A stretch of 64,000 nucleotides of DNA from Papio anubis (GCF_008728515.1 NC_044986.1:64097159-64161158), one strand, 5' to 3'. Positions 11,194-23,692 are shown, counted from the stretch's first letter. The notes: a model not told the origin generated them from the sequence alone. Translations and numbers: made by a program.

Positions 11194-12740
11194 AGGCCGG
11201 GCGCAGTGGCTTACACCTGTAATCCCAACACTTTGGGAGGCGGAGGTGGGTGGATCACCTGAGGTTAGGAGTTTGAGACCAGCCTGGCCAAAATGGTGAA
11301 ACCTCATCTCTACTAAAAATACAAAAATTAGCCGGGTGTGGTAGTTCGCGCCTGTAATACCAAAGGCTGAGTCAGGAGAATCTTTGAACCTGGGAGGCAG
11401 AGGTTGCAGTGAGCCCAGATCACACCACTGCATTCTAGCCTGGGTGACAGAGTGAGACTCTATCTAAATATATATATTTTATATATTAGCATTATATAAC
11501 TTTCTCTTTTTTGCTAAATAAATAGGAAAAATGTGTGATGCTATCTAAAAACTTAATGGCATAATATTAGGATTCATTTTAAATTAATAGAATTATTTTA
11601 TGTTTTTCATTCAACTGTTCCTAAAAATCAAACCCCAGGGATCAATATGTATATATGCACATTTGCTTATATATATGCCACATCTCTTTTTTTTTTTTTT
11701 TTAGACAAAGTCTTGCTCTGTTGCCCAGGCTGGAGTGCAGTGGCTCAATCTTGGCTCACTGCAACCTCTGCCTCCTGGGTTCAAGTGATTCTCGTGCCAC
11801 AACCTCCTGAGTAGCCGGGACTACAGTAGTGCACCACCATGTCCAGCTAATTTTTATATTTTTAGTACAGACAGGGTTTCACCATGTTGTCCAGACTGGT
11901 CTCAAACTCCTGTCTTCAAGCAGTATGCATGTCTCAGCATAATAAGGGTCTTATATTTAAGATTATGTTTTATCACTTACAATACAAAACAGATTAATTT
12001 ATGTTACACCAAAGTTGATTTAATCTGGCCGAATGAGATGGCTCATGCCTGTAAATCCTAGCACCTTGGGAAGCCGAGGTGGGTGGATCACCTGAGGTCA
12101 GGAGACCAGCCTGGCCAACAAGGTGAAACCCCATTTCTACTAAAAGTACAAAAATTAGCCAGCTGTGGTAACATGCACCTGTAGTCCCAGCTACTTGGGA
12201 GGCTGAGGCAGGAGAACCACTTGAACCCAGGAGGTGGAGGTTGCAGTGAGCTGAGATCTTGCCACTGCACTCCAGCCTGGGCATCAAGAGAGAGGCTCTG
12301 CCTAAAAAAAAAAAAAAAAAAAAAATTAACATACATGACTCATTATGTTTCTATTGGACAATATTGTTGTACACATTGAGCTACATCTAGAATTTCAAGG
12401 TTTTGAGAAAAATATATTCAAGGTACCTGATAAGATAAAATAGTTTTATCAAAAACTTTGTGTTGTATAGAATTTAGCAATATTAGGCCAGGCATGGTGG
12501 CTCACGCCTATAATCCCAACACTTTGGGAGGCCAAGGTGGGCGGATCACCTGGGGTCAGGAGTTCAAGACCAGCCTGACCAACCTGGAGAAACCCTGTCT
12601 CTACTAAAAATATAAAATTAGATGGGCATCGTGGTGCATGCCTGTAATCCCAGCTACTCAGGAGGCTGAGGCAGGAGAATTGCTTGAACCCGGAAGGCAG
12701 AGGTTGTGGTGAGCTGAGATCACCACACACAAAAAAAAGA
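11194..12740. mobile_element. Alus at 11194-11467 (+), 11688-11940 (-), 12025-12325 (+), 12487-12738 (+)
   Basis: The 11194 copy ends in a TA-rich tail. The 11688 copy stops abruptly near 11940 and lacks its 5' end. The 12025 copy has a pure A-tail. The 12487 copy lacks most of its right-arm end. Intervals between them are AT-rich and hold no gene. Confidence 0.85.
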
Positions 12741-13177
12741 ATTTAACAATATTTAATATTCCCCAAACTTTCTTAAACAAGGTGCCTCTAACAGAAGAAA
12801 ATTAGGTGCAGTTAATGGTTGGTAAGTCTTGTCAAACTTCTCACAAACTGAGAGAATGAATGACTCTAATGACTGAGGAAAAATCCTTTTAAAAGTCAGG
12901 TAGTTTCCAAAAGCCAAAGGAGAAACTGATCAAATTGTTAGCTAATAGGTCATTAAAAACAATTTTTGAAGACCAAAGATTATGTGATTTTTGGCATATA
13001 ACTGGAAAGTTTGAAGAATTGAGTGACATAGTTATAGCAAAATTCCCTCCACTTTATATATGTGAAACAAGGTTTTTGAAACAAGGTTTTTCACAGCTGT
13101 GTCTCATTCTAGTAATGACTAATATTCATTTACATACACTTAAACTAAAATTATTTATTTATTTTTAAAAAGTATTT
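12740..13177 (+). pseudogene. hAT transposase-like C-terminal relic
   Basis: A 77-codon open frame at 12935-13168 contains, in order, an 'FEDQRLCDFWHI' stretch, an acidic helix-like piece, and 'FPPLYICET' followed by 'GFSQL'. This order resembles the C-terminal dimerisation region of hAT-family transposases and their domesticated relatives, where a P-x-Y-L-C-E...GFS-x-L pattern follows an aromatic-rich helix. A perfect 14-bp tandem duplication (gaaacaaggttttt, about 13062-13089) splits that motif with an extra segment, and the conserved IKTKYRNRL-type continuation is absent. It is a decayed fragment, not a gene. It could be chance, as the match is by eye. Confidence 0.4.
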
Positions 13178-14596
13178 ATTTATTTACTTTTTTTTTTGAG
13201 ACAGAGTTTTGCTCTTGTCACCCAGGCTGGAGTGCAATGGCAGGATCTCGGCTCACAGCAACCTCCTTCTCCTGGGTTCAAGTGATTCTCCTGTGTCAGC
13301 CTCCTGAACAGCTGGGATTACAGGTGCCCGCCACCAAGCCCAGCTAATTTTTGTACTTTCAGTAGAGACAGGGTTTCACCATGTTGGACAGGCTGGTCTC
13401 AAACTCCTCACCTCAGGTGATCTAGCCACCTCTACTTCGCAGATTGCTGGGATTACAGGCATGAGCCACCATGCCTGGCCTTGAAAAAATGAAGTCCAGG
13501 CCGGGCGCGGTGGCTCAAGCCTGTAATCCCAGCACTTTGGGAGGCCGAGACGGGCGGATCACGAGGTCAGGAGATCGAGACCATCCTGGCTAACACGGTG
13601 AAACCCCGTCTCTACTAGACCATCAAAAAACTAGCCGGGCTCGGTGGAGGGCGCCTGTAGTCCCAGCTACTCGGGAGGCTGAGGCAGGAGAATGGCGGGA
13701 ACCCGGGAGGCGGAGCTTGCAGTGAGCTGAAATCCGGCCACTGCACTCCAGCCTAGGCCACAGAGCGAGACTCCGTCTCAAAAAAAAAAAGAAAAAAGAA
13801 AAAATAAAGTCCAATTCATCTCATTAAGAAATGTACTTCCATAGCTCAAGCCTGTAATCCCAGCACTTTGGGAGGCCAAGACGGGCGGATCACGAGGTCA
13901 GGAGATCGAGACCATCCTGGGTAACACGGTGAAACCCCGTCTCTACTAAAAAAAAAAATACAAAAAAACTAGCAGGGCGAGGTCGCGGGCGTCTGTTGCC
14001 CCAGCTACTCAGGAGGCTGAGGCAGAAGAATGGCGTAAACCCGGGAGGCGGAGCTTGCAGTGAGCCGAGATCCGGCCACTGCACTCCAGCCTGGGCGACA
14101 GAGCGAGACTCCATCTCAAAAAAAAAAAAAGAAAGAAATGTACTTCCAATAAAATTTTGTTTTCTTAGTAATTATGAGAATTATATTAATGTTATTTTGG
14201 CAAGTCGTATAATAAAAATAATGGTAATGATAGCTCAATCCAGAAGAAATATTTTTAACACTCAGGAAAAATGTTTTTGTTTTTTGTTTGTTTGTTTGTT
14301 TGTTTGTTTTTGAGACGGAGTCTCGCTCTGTCTCCCAGGCTGGAGTGCAGTGGCCGGATCTCAGCTCACTGCAAGCTCTGCCTCCTGGGTTTTTACGCTA
14401 TTCTCCTGCCTCAGCCTCCCGAGTAGCTGGGACTACAGGCGCCCGCCACCTCGCCCGGCTAGTTTTTTGTATTTTTTAGAAGAGACGGGGTTTCACCGGG
14501 TTAGCCAGGATGGTCTCGATCTCCTGACCTCGTGATCCGCCCGCCTCAGCCTCCCAAAGTGCTGGGATTACAGGTTTGAGCCACCGCGCCCAGCCA
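13178..14596. mobile_element. Alu cluster with three young AluY copies
   Basis: 13178-13483 (-, older); 13499-13806 (+, young AluY); 13842-14128 (+, AluY missing its first ~18 bases, target duplication 'aagaaatgtacttcca'); 14278-14596 (-, AluY with a GTTT-repeat tail, target duplication 'gaaaaatgttttt'). The young copies show the monkey-type variants 'ggctcaagcc' or 'gatccggccactgc'. Confidence 0.88.
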
Positions 14597-14732
14597 AGAA
14601 AAATGTTTTTAAATTAAATTTCCATTTAAAGATATATTTTTGTAGTAGAGAAGTAGCATATGTGATCAGTAAAAGACTTTTCAAGATTTCTGTTACTAGC
14701 CAAGGTAGAATAAGCCCACTGTAGCCTATCCA

Positions 14733-15035
14733 TTTTTTTTTTTTTTTTTTTTTTTTTGATGGAGTCTCACTCTGTCACCCAGGCTGGAATACAGTGGCGC
14801 GATCTCCGCTCACGGCAACCTCCACCTCCCCGGTTCAAGCGATTCTCCTACCTCAGCCTCCCGAGTAGCTGGGATTACAGGCATGGGCCGTCATACCCAG
14901 CTAATTTTTGTATTTTTAGTAGAGACAGGGTTTCTCCATGTTGGTCAGGCTGGTCTCTAACTCCTGACCTCAAGTGATCCACCCATCTCAGCCTCCCAAA
15001 TTGCTGGGATTACAGGCGTGAGCCACAGAGCCTGG
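14733..15035 (-). mobile_element. Minus-strand Alu
   Basis: Full-length copy beginning with a long T-run and ending 'agcctggctgg'. Confidence 0.9.
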
Positions 15036-15049
15036 CTGGATCAGTTTCT

Positions 15050-18000
15050 TAAAGGATACAAGCTATCTTGTATCTGCAGTTAAAAAATTCTCCAACTTAG
15101 ACAACTCCAGTCTATCAAACATTTAAGGAAGAAATAATACCAGAAAACAGAAGAGAACACTTTCCAACTCCTTATACTTTTAGTCTGTTACTCTTCCAAA
15201 ACAACAGAAAAATATAAGAAATTAAAACTACAGATCAATGTCACCGATGATCATAGATGCAACAATCTTCCACAAAATATTATCAAATTGAATCTGATGG
15301 GAGTTATTTTGGAAACGCAAGGCTAACTCAACATTCAAAAATCAATTAGTGGACTAGGCACGATGGCTCATGCCTGTAATCCCAGCACTTTGGGAGGCCA
15401 AGGCAGGAGGATTGGTTGAGTCCAGGAGTTTGAGACCAACCTGGGTGACAAAGCGAGACCTTGTCTCTACAAATATAAAAATTATTATTATTATTATTAT
15501 TGAAACAGGATCTCACTCTGTTACCCAGGCTGGAGTGCAGTGGCATGATCACAGCTCACTGCAGCCTCAACTGTTTTTCCTGGGTTCAGGTCATTCTCCC
15601 ACCTCAGCCTCCTCAGTAGCTGGGACTACAGGCCCACATCACCACACCCAGCTAATATTTGGTTTTGTTTTGTTTTTGTTTTTTGTTTTTGTTTTTGTAG
15701 ATACAGGGTTTTGCTATGTTGCCCAGGCTAGTCTCAAACTCCTGGGCTCAAGCAATTTGCCTGCCCTGGCCTCCCAAAGTTCCGGATTACAGGTATGAGC
15801 TATTGCACCTGGCCAAAATATTTGAAAATTATCCAGGCATGGTGGCACTTTCTTTGTACAGCTATTCAGGAGGCTGAGGCCAGAGGATCGCTTGAGCCTG
15901 GGAGGTTGAGGCCACAGCAGCAAGCTATGGTCATGCCACTGCACTCTGCCCTGGGTGACAGAGCAAGACCCTATCTTTAAAAAAAAAAAAAAAAAACAGG
16001 CCTGGCATAGTGGCTCACACCTGTAATTCTAGCACTTTGGGAGAGGCTGAGGCAGGTGGATCATGAGATCAGCAGTTCGAGACCAGCCTGGCCAACATGG
16101 CGAAACCCTGTCTCTACTAAAAATACAAAAATTAGCCAGGTGTGGTGGTGGGTGCCTGTAATCCCAGCTACTCAGGAGGCTGAGGCAGGAGAATTGCTTG
16201 AACACGGGAGGCAGAGGTTGCAGTGAGTCAAGATTGTGCCGTTGTACTCCAGCCTGGGTGACAAGAGCAAGACTCTGTCCCCCCATACCAAAATAAAAAA
16301 ATGAAGGTAATTCACCATTTAAACAGCCTAAGAAGACAAACCATATGACCGTCTCAATAGATGCAAAAACATTTTAGCAACATTTAACACCTATTTATAA
16401 TAAGAACCCTCAGCAAACTAGTAATAAAAGGAACTTTCTTCACCTGAGAAAGAATATCTGTTTAAAAAAAAAAAAACTAAAAGACTTACAGCTAACGTCA
16501 TACAAAGTAGTGAAAGCTGGGGCCCAGGTACAGGGGTTCCTGCCTGTAATTCTAACACTTTGGGAGGCTGACGTGGGAGGATCCTTTGAGCCCAGGAGTT
16601 CAAAACTAGCCTGGGCAATGCAGTGAGATCCTGTCTGTAAAAATAGCTGGGTATGGTGGCATGCACCTATAGTTCCAGCTACTTGGGAAGCTGAGGCAAG
16701 AGGACTGCTTGAGCCAAGGAGTTCAAGGTTACAGTAAGCACCACTGCACTCCAGCCTAGGAAAGAGAGTGAGATGTTTTGTCTTAAAAAAGATAGTGAAA
16801 GAATGAATGTTTCCTCCTAATATCTGGAACAAGACAAGGATATCTTTTGTCTTTACTCCCCTTCAACATTGTATGAAATAATAACCAGTACAATAAGGCA
16901 AGAACAACTAAATAAAAGGCATGCAGATTTGAAAAAAAAAGAAATGAAAATGTTTCTGTTCTCAGACAACATGATAGTCCATGTAGACAATTTCAAAGAA
17001 TCTGCAGAAAAGTTCCTAGAACTAATAACTGAGTTTAGTAAAATTGGAGTTAATATTGAAAATTAATTGTATTTCCAAATGATCAGTTAGACAAGAGAAA
17101 TGAGTTTTTAAGGTTGATTGCACAGCATGGTCACCATAGTTAATAATAATGCACTATATATTTAAAAGTTGGGGCCAGGCGCGGTGGCTCACGCCTGTAA
17201 TCCCAGCACTTTGGGAGGCCGAGGTGGGCGGATCATGAGGTCAGGAGATCGAGACCATCCTGGCTAAAATGGTGAAACCCTGTCTCTACTAAAAAATACA
17301 AAAAATTAGCCAGGCGCGGTGGCGGGCGCCTGTAGTCCCAGCTACAGGAGTGAACCCGGGAGGCAGAGCTTGCAATGAGCTGAGATCGTGGCACTGCACT
17401 TCAGCCTGGGCCACAGAGCCAGACTCCGTCTCAAAAAAAAAAAAAAAAAAATTGGCTAAAATGTATTTCAAGTGTTCTCATTACAAAAAAAAGATAAGTA
17501 TACGAGGTGATGCATATGTTTTCTTTTGTTGTTGTTGTTATTTTGTTTTTTGAGATGGAGTCTTACTCTATTGCTCAGGCTGGAGTGCAGTGGCACGATC
17601 TCGGCTCACTGCAACCTGCACATCCCAGGTTCAAGTGATTCTCCTGCCTCAGCCTCCTGAGTAACTGGGATTAGAGGCCTGCGCCACCATGCCTGGCTAA
17701 TTTTTGTATTTTTAGTGGAGTCAGTGTTTCACCACGTTGATTAGGCTGGTTTTGAACTCCTGACCTCATGAACCACCCACCTCAGCCTCCCAAAGTGCTG
17801 GGATTACAGGGGTGAGCCACCGGGTCTGGCCTGTTAATTAGCTTTTTATTTTTTATTTTTTGAGACAGAGTTTTGCTGTGTCACCCAGGCTGGAGTGCAG
17901 TCGTGTGATCTTGGCTCTCTGCAGCCTCCGCCTCCTGAGTAGCTGGGACAACAGGTGTGCACCATCACACCTGGCTAATTTTTGTATTTTCAGTAGAGAC

Positions 18001-21000
18001 GGGGTTTCACCATGTTGGCCAGGCTGGTCTTGAACTCCTCATCTCAAGTGATCCACCCTCCTTGGCCTCCCAAAGTGTTGGGATTACAGGGTGAACCACC
18101 GTGCCCGGCCAGCCTCAACAAGTTTGAAGAAGAAGAAAAACACTGGAGGACTGGCACTACCTGATTTCAAGATTTAGTATAACGCTACACAAGACAGTGT
18201 AGAGCCAGGCACGGTGGCTCCCGCCTGTAATCCCAGCACTTTGGGAGGCCAAAGCGCGCGGATCACAAAGTCAGGAGAACAAAACTATCCTGGCCAACAT
18301 GGTGAAAACCCGTCTCTACCAAAAATACAAAAATTACCCGGGTGTGGTGGTACGTGCCTGTAGTCCCAGATACTCAGGAGGCTGAGGCAGGAGAATCGCT
18401 TCAACCGGGGAGGTGGAGGTTGCAGCGAGCTGAGATTAAGCTACTGCACTCCAGCATGGTGACAGAGCGATTCTCAAAAAGAAAAAGAAAAAAAAAAAAG
18501 ACAGTGTAGTACTGTGTTGGTGAAAGGATAGACGGATAGATATTTGCATCAATGGAACAGAGTAGAGTCCAGAAGGGGACCTATGGAAGTATGAGCAATT
18601 GATTTTTTTTTTTTAGATGGAATCTTGCTGTGTCACCCAGACTAGAGTGTGGTGGTAAGATCTCGGCTCACTGCAACCTCCTCCTCCCGGGTTCAAGTGA
18701 TTCTCCTGCCTCAAACGTCCTAGTAGCTGGGACTACAGACATGCCACCACGCCTGGCTAATTTTTGTATTTTTAGGAGAGATGGGGTTTCACTATATTGG
18801 CCAAGCTGGTCCTGAACTCCTGACCTCGTGATCCACCCACCTAGGCCTCCCAAAGGGCTGGGATTATAGGCGTGAGCCACCCCTCCCGGCCAATAAATTT
18901 ATTTTATTTATTTATTTATTTATTTTTGAGACGGAGTCTCGCTTTGTCACCCAGGCTGGAGTGCGGTGGCGCGATCTCGGCTCACTGCAAGCTCTGCCTC
19001 CCGGGTTCACGCCATTCTCCTGCCTCACTCTCCCGAGTAGCTGGGATTACAGGCGCCCGCCACCGTCCCCGGCTAATTTTTTTTTGTATTTTTAGTAGAG
19101 ACGGGGTTTCACCGTGTTAGCCAGGATGGTCTCCATCTCCTGACTTCGTGATACACCCGCCTCGGCCTCCGAAAGTGCTGGGATTACAGGCGTGAGCCAC
19201 CGCACCCGGCCCAAGAAATTGATTTTTAACAAAGATACAAGAAACAATTTAACAAAGAAAGTATCATCTTTTCAAGCAATGGTGATCAAACAAATAGATA
19301 TCCATAAGCAAAAAATAACAAAGCAAAAAAAAAAAAAAAAAAAGCACCTGCACTCATCATTCACACACTTTATACAAAAACTAACCCACAATGAACATAG
19401 TCTTAAATGTAAAATGAACAACTAAAAAATTTTCAGAAGAAGCCAGGCACGGTGGCTCATGCCTGTAATCCTAGCACTTTGGGAGGCCGAGATGGGTAGA
19501 TAACCTGGGGTCAGGAGCTTGAGACCAGCTGAACAACATGAGGAAGCCCCGTCTCTACTAAAAATACAATTTTTTTTTTTTGAGACGGAGTCTCGCTCTG
19601 TCGCCCAGGCTGGCGTGCAGTGGTGCAATCTCGGCTCACTGCAAGCTCCACCTCCCGGGTTTACACCATTCTCCTGCCTCAGCCTCCGGAGTAGCTGGGA
19701 CTATAGGAGTCCGCCACCACTCCCGACTAATTTTTTTTGTATTTTTAGTAGAGATGGGGTTTCACCATGTTAGCCAGGATGGTCTCGGTCTGCTAACCTC
19801 ATGATCCGCCCGCCTCAGCCTCCCAAAGTGCTGGGATTACAGGCATGAGCCACGGCGCCCAGCCTAAAAATACAAACATTATCCAGATGCGGTGGTGGGT
19901 CCTGTAGTCCCAGCTACTCGGGGGGGCTGAGGCAGGAAAATCACTTGAACCAGGGAGGCGGAGGTTGCAGTGAGCCGAGTTCCCGCCACTGCACTCCAGC
20001 CTGGGCTACCATGCCAGACTCTGTCTCAAAAAAAACAAAAAGAAAAATTTCAGAAGAAAAACTAAAGAAAATATTTGGAACCTTGGGTTAGGTAGAGTTC
20101 TTACACGTAATGCCAAAAGCAAAATTCATAAGAGAAAAAGAAATGGTAAGCTGATCTTCACCAGTATAAAAAACTTCTGCCTGGGCACAGTGGCTCATGC
20201 CTGTAATCCCAGCACTTTGGGAGGCCAAGGTGGGCAGATCACCTGAGGTCAGGAGTTCGAGACCAGCCTGGCCAACATGGCAAAATTCCGTATCTACTAA
20301 AACCACAAAAATTAGCTAGGTGTGGTGGCGGGCATCTGTAATCCCAGCTACCCAGTAGGCTAAGATTGGAGAATCGCCTGAACCCAGGAGGTGGAGGTTG
20401 CAGTGAGCCGAGATGGTGCCACTGCACTCCAGCCTGGGCAACAGAGCAAGACTCTGTCTCAAAACAACAACAACAATATAGAAAACTTCTGCTCTGCAAA
20501 GAACATGGTTAAGAGAATGAAAGATAAGCTGCTCTCTGGGAGAAATATTTGCAAGTCACCAATCTGACAAAGGACTTTTTCTAGAATATATAGAAAACAT
20601 AAGGCAGGGCGCAGTGGCTCACGCCTGTAATCCCAACACTTTGGGAGGCTGAGGTGGGCGGATCACAAGGTCAGGAGATCGAGACCATCCTGGCTAACAA
20701 GGTGAAACCCTGTCTCTACTGAAAATACAAAAAAATTAGCCAGGTGTGGTGGCAGGTGCCTGTAGTCCCAGCTACTTGGGAGACTGAGGCAAGAGAATGG
20801 CGTGAACCTAGGATGTGGAGGTTGTAGTGAGCCAAGATCGCACCACTGCACTCCAGACTGAGTGATAAGAGCAAAACTCCGTCTCAAATAAAAAAAGAAA
20901 ACATAAAACACAACAATATGAGAACAACCCAATATAGACAAAAAAATTTGATAAGTTAGTCTACATTAAAATGAATACTTCTGGGTTGGGTATGGTGGCT

Positions 21001-21330
21001 CATGCCTATAATCCTAGCAATTTGGGAGGCTGAGGCAAGTGGATCACTTGAGGTCAAGAGTTTGAGACCAGCCAGGCCAACATGTGCTACACTGTCTCTA
21101 CTAAAAATACAAAAATTACCCGGGCTTGGTGGCATGCACGTGTAGTCTCAGCTACTTAGGAAGCTGAGGCAGGATAATCGCTTGAACCTGGGAGATGGAG
21201 GTTGCAGTGAGCCAAGATCATGCCACTGCATTCCAGCCTGGGAAACAGAGGAAGACTCTGTCTCAAAAAAATAAATAAATAATAAATAAATAAATAAAAT
21301 GAAAACTTCCATTTATCAGAAGACATCATT
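15050..21330 (+). mobile_element. Old L1 ORF2 sequence broken up by Alus
   Basis: Non-Alu pieces read in order as a plus-strand L1 ORF2. 15050-15350 and 16300-16511 correspond to the region around 'actacagatcaatgtc' and 'ccatatgaccgtctcaatag'. 16786-17070 is reverse-transcriptase palm sequence ('ctggaacaagacaagg', then a frame resembling the FADD-motif strand and following helix). 18113-18203, 18501-18602, 19213-19442, 20041-20179, 20479-20602, 20901-20984 and 21299-21330 continue the C-terminal part ('acctgatttcaag', 'caatggaacagag', 'tctgacaaagga'). Indels and stops are frequent, so the copy is dead. One piece, about 17075-17170 ('cacagcatggtcaccatag'), looks like L1 3'-end sequence and is out of order, which suggests rearrangement or a second L1. 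Confidence 0.8.
15350..21298. mobile_element. Alus inserted in the old L1
   Basis: Reading left to right: 15350-15480 with 15815-15995 (+, one Alu split by a minus Alu at 15500-15813); 15998-16300 (+); 16512-16785 (+); 17173-17450 (+, internal deletion); 17520-17830 (-); 17843-18112 (-); 18204-18500 (+); 18603-18892 (-); 18893-19212 (-, AluY with TTTA tail); 19443-19568 with 19864-20040 (+, split by a minus AluY at 19569-19863, target duplication 'ctaaaaatacaa'); 20180-20478 (+); 20603-20900 (+); 20985-21298 (+). Boundaries are accurate to about 10 bp. Confidence 0.85.
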
Positions 21331-21662
21331 TGCCTTAGTCACTTCTGCTGCTATAGAAAATTACCATAGACTGGGTGGCTTGACAACAAACACTTGTTTC
21401 TCACAGTTCTGGAGGCTGGAAGTCTGAGATTAGGGTGCCAAAATGGTTGAGTTTGTGGTAAGTATCTTCTTCTTGGTTCACAGGAAGCTGTCTTCTTGCT
21501 GTGTTTTCACATGGGGGAAACAAAGTGAGCAAATTATCTGGGTGTCTTTTATTAGGGCACTGATCCCATTTGTGAGGGTTCCACCCTCATGACCTAATCA
21601 TATCTCAAAAGCCTCATCTCCTAATACTATCATTTTGGGAGTTAGGAATTCAACATATGAAT
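21330..21662. mobile_element. Medium-reiteration repeat, family unassigned
   Basis: Contains 'accatagactgggtggctt', 'ctcacagttctggaggctgg' and 'gggttccaccctcatgacc', wording typical of one abundant primate interspersed repeat. I recognise the repeat type but cannot name the family with confidence. Confidence 0.55.
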
Positions 21663-21663
21663 T

Positions 21664-22130
21664 TTTGTTTGTTTTAAGACTGAGTCTTGCTCTGTTGGAC
21701 AGGCTGGAGTGCAGTGGTGTGAACTCGGCTCACTGCAACCTCCGCCTCACAGGTTTCAATGATTCTCCTGCCTCAGGCTCCTGAGTAGCTGGGATTACAG
21801 GCATGCGCCACAGTGCCTGGCTAATTTTTTTTTTTTTTTTTTGAGCTGGAGTCTCACTCTGTCGCCCAGGCTGGAGTCCAGTGGCACGATCTTGGCTCAC
21901 TGCAACCTCCGCCTCCCAGGTTCAAGCAATTCTCTCCCTCAGCCTCCTGAGTAGCTGGGATTACAGGCGCCTGCCACCACCCCCAGCTAATTTTTTTTTG
22001 TATTTTTAGAAGAGACGGGGTTTCACCATGTTGGCCAAGGTGGTCTCGAACTCCTGACCTCAGGTGATCTGCCCGCCTCAGCCTCCCAAAGTGCTGGGAT
22101 TACAGGTGTGAGCCACCGTACCCGGCCTGT

Positions 22131-22161
<31 letters not shown>

Positions 22162-22435
22162 GAGATGGAGCCTCGCTGTCGCCTAGGCTGGAGTGCAGTG
22201 GCAGGATCTCAGCTCACTGCAACCTCCGCCTACCGGGTTCAAGCGATTCTTCTGCCTCAGCCTCCCTAGTAGCTGGGACTAGAGGCACGTGCCACCGTGC
22301 CCAGCTAATTTTTGTATTTTTAGTAGAGTTGGGGTTTCACTGTGTTGGCCAGGCTGGTGTCAAACTCTTGACCTCAGGTGATCCACCCGCTTTTGCCTCC
22401 CAAAGTGCTGGGATTACAGGCGTGAGCCACGACGC
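21664..22435 (-). mobile_element. Three minus-strand Alus in tandem
   Basis: 21664-21822 (left part, cut at 'ctggctaattt'), 21823-22126 (complete) and 22127-22435 (complete, GTTTT-repeat tail). Confidence 0.85.
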
Positions 22436-22439
22436 TCAG

Positions 22440-22680
22440 TCGCGTGTTTGTTTTTGACACTGGTTTTTACTATGTTCTTTTGGGACTCTAGATATCCTTA
22501 GTGATGTCTTGCAGGGTGCTGTGATGGACAGTAGGGAAAGCTGTTTCAGCCAGAAAAGCTTAGTGTGTGTAATGTAATATATATGAATGTATGCATATAT
22601 GTATGATATATAATTGAAGACACTAAAAAGTCTAAAATATTCACAAAAAGGCCTCAGCCACTTTTTGTCTTTTTTGGCCT
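22440..22680. other. AT-rich spacer with TA-rich repeat
   Basis: No gene seen. A TATG/TATA-rich patch lies near 22570-22612. Confidence 0.5.
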
Positions 22681-23066
22681 CCCATCTCCTGAGTCCCACT
22701 CAGGGAGGCTGAGGCAAGAGGATCCATGAACCCGGGGAGGCAAGAGGATGCAGTGGAGGCTGAGGATGCTTGCCACTGCACTCCGGCCTGGGCAGTGGCT
22801 CAAAACGGATAGAAGGGAGGGAGGGAGGGAGGAAAAAGAAAAAGGAAAAAAGGCGGCGGCAGCGGCGGCGGCGGCGGCGCCGCACTCCGCGCGAAATCTC
22901 GCCAAACCAGATTAAATCTCAGTTCATCGAGGTCCTCAAAACTGGTCAGATCGCTCGTTATTCATCAAAGACAAAGGTTAAATCATAAACCAAATCGCCT
23001 CCTGACCTCAAATTGGTCCGCGCCTCGGCCTCCCAAAATGCTAGGATTACAGGCCGTGCCCGGCCA
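22680..23066. repeat. Scrambled Alu pieces enclosing a CpG-rich insert
   Basis: 22690-22805 is jumbled plus-strand Alu right arm. It is followed by a GGGA/GGAAA purine run and a GGC-rich microsatellite (about 22853-22886). About 115 bp of unrecognised sequence with intact CpGs (22887-23000) comes next, then minus-strand Alu sequence (about 23005-23066). The opposite Alu orientations on either side and the undecayed CpGs set it apart from its surroundings. The identity of the insert is unknown: it could be a captured CpG-island piece, a retroposed fragment, or an assembly error. Confidence 0.6.
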
Positions 23067-23465
23067 GTTCCTTACTATTTTGATGGGTGAAAACTGATAT
23101 TTTGTTGTAGGTTAATGCATAGTTCTGCATTTATGAGTGAGGTTTTACAACTTTCATGTGTTTAAAAGCCACTTGTGTCCTATTTTCTGTGAACTGAACT
23201 CTTCATTTCCAACTAGGCTATCAATCTTTTTCTTACTAATTAATGAGAATCCTTTATAAAGGAAATATATCTTTATGATACTGTACAATAGAGTTAAGTT
23301 CATTCAATTGGTGGATTCTGCTGATGAAAACCAATGTGAAAATCACTCCTCTGCTGCTCTGCAACCTAGCCTTGATAATAAAAGCTTGCCCTTTCATTCC
23401 CTTGGGAATCTTCCTCACTTAGAGCCCCAATCATTATCACTTGCTCTATATGGTTGAAATTTTGG
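23067..23465. other. Gene-free single-copy-like stretch
   Basis: AT-rich sequence with no recognised repeat, coding region or RNA gene. Confidence 0.5.
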
Positions 23466-23469
23466 GCCA

Positions 23470-23692
23470 ATGCTTCTCAGCCATGGCACTGTTGAAATTT
23501 TGGCTGGATAATTATTTGTTGTAGATGGCTATTTTCTAGATTTCTAGAACATTTAGCAAAACCCTTGGCTTCTATCTACTGGATGCCAGCAGTACATCCT
23601 TCTCCCAGGTGTTGACAACCAGAAATGTCTTTGAAATGTCAAATGTCCTCTGGGGGATGTAGGGCGAAATCCCCAGTTGAGAACGATTGATC
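23470..23692 (-). mobile_element. MER5A-like hAT element
   Basis: Reads as the reverse complement of MER5A. It begins 'caatgcttctcagccatgg' and passes 'ggctggataattatttgttg', 'ggatgccagcagtac' and 'aaatgtcctctggggg'. It ends 'cccagttgagaacgattg'. Non-autonomous DNA transposon, long inactive. Confidence 0.75.

Noticed and set aside
16869..17066. 65-codon frame as a gene
   Set aside because: The peptide is degraded L1 ORF2 reverse-transcriptase sequence.
22654..22905. Minus-strand frame with a poly-alanine run
   Set aside because: It is a translation of the GGC microsatellite and scrambled Alu, with no supporting gene structure.
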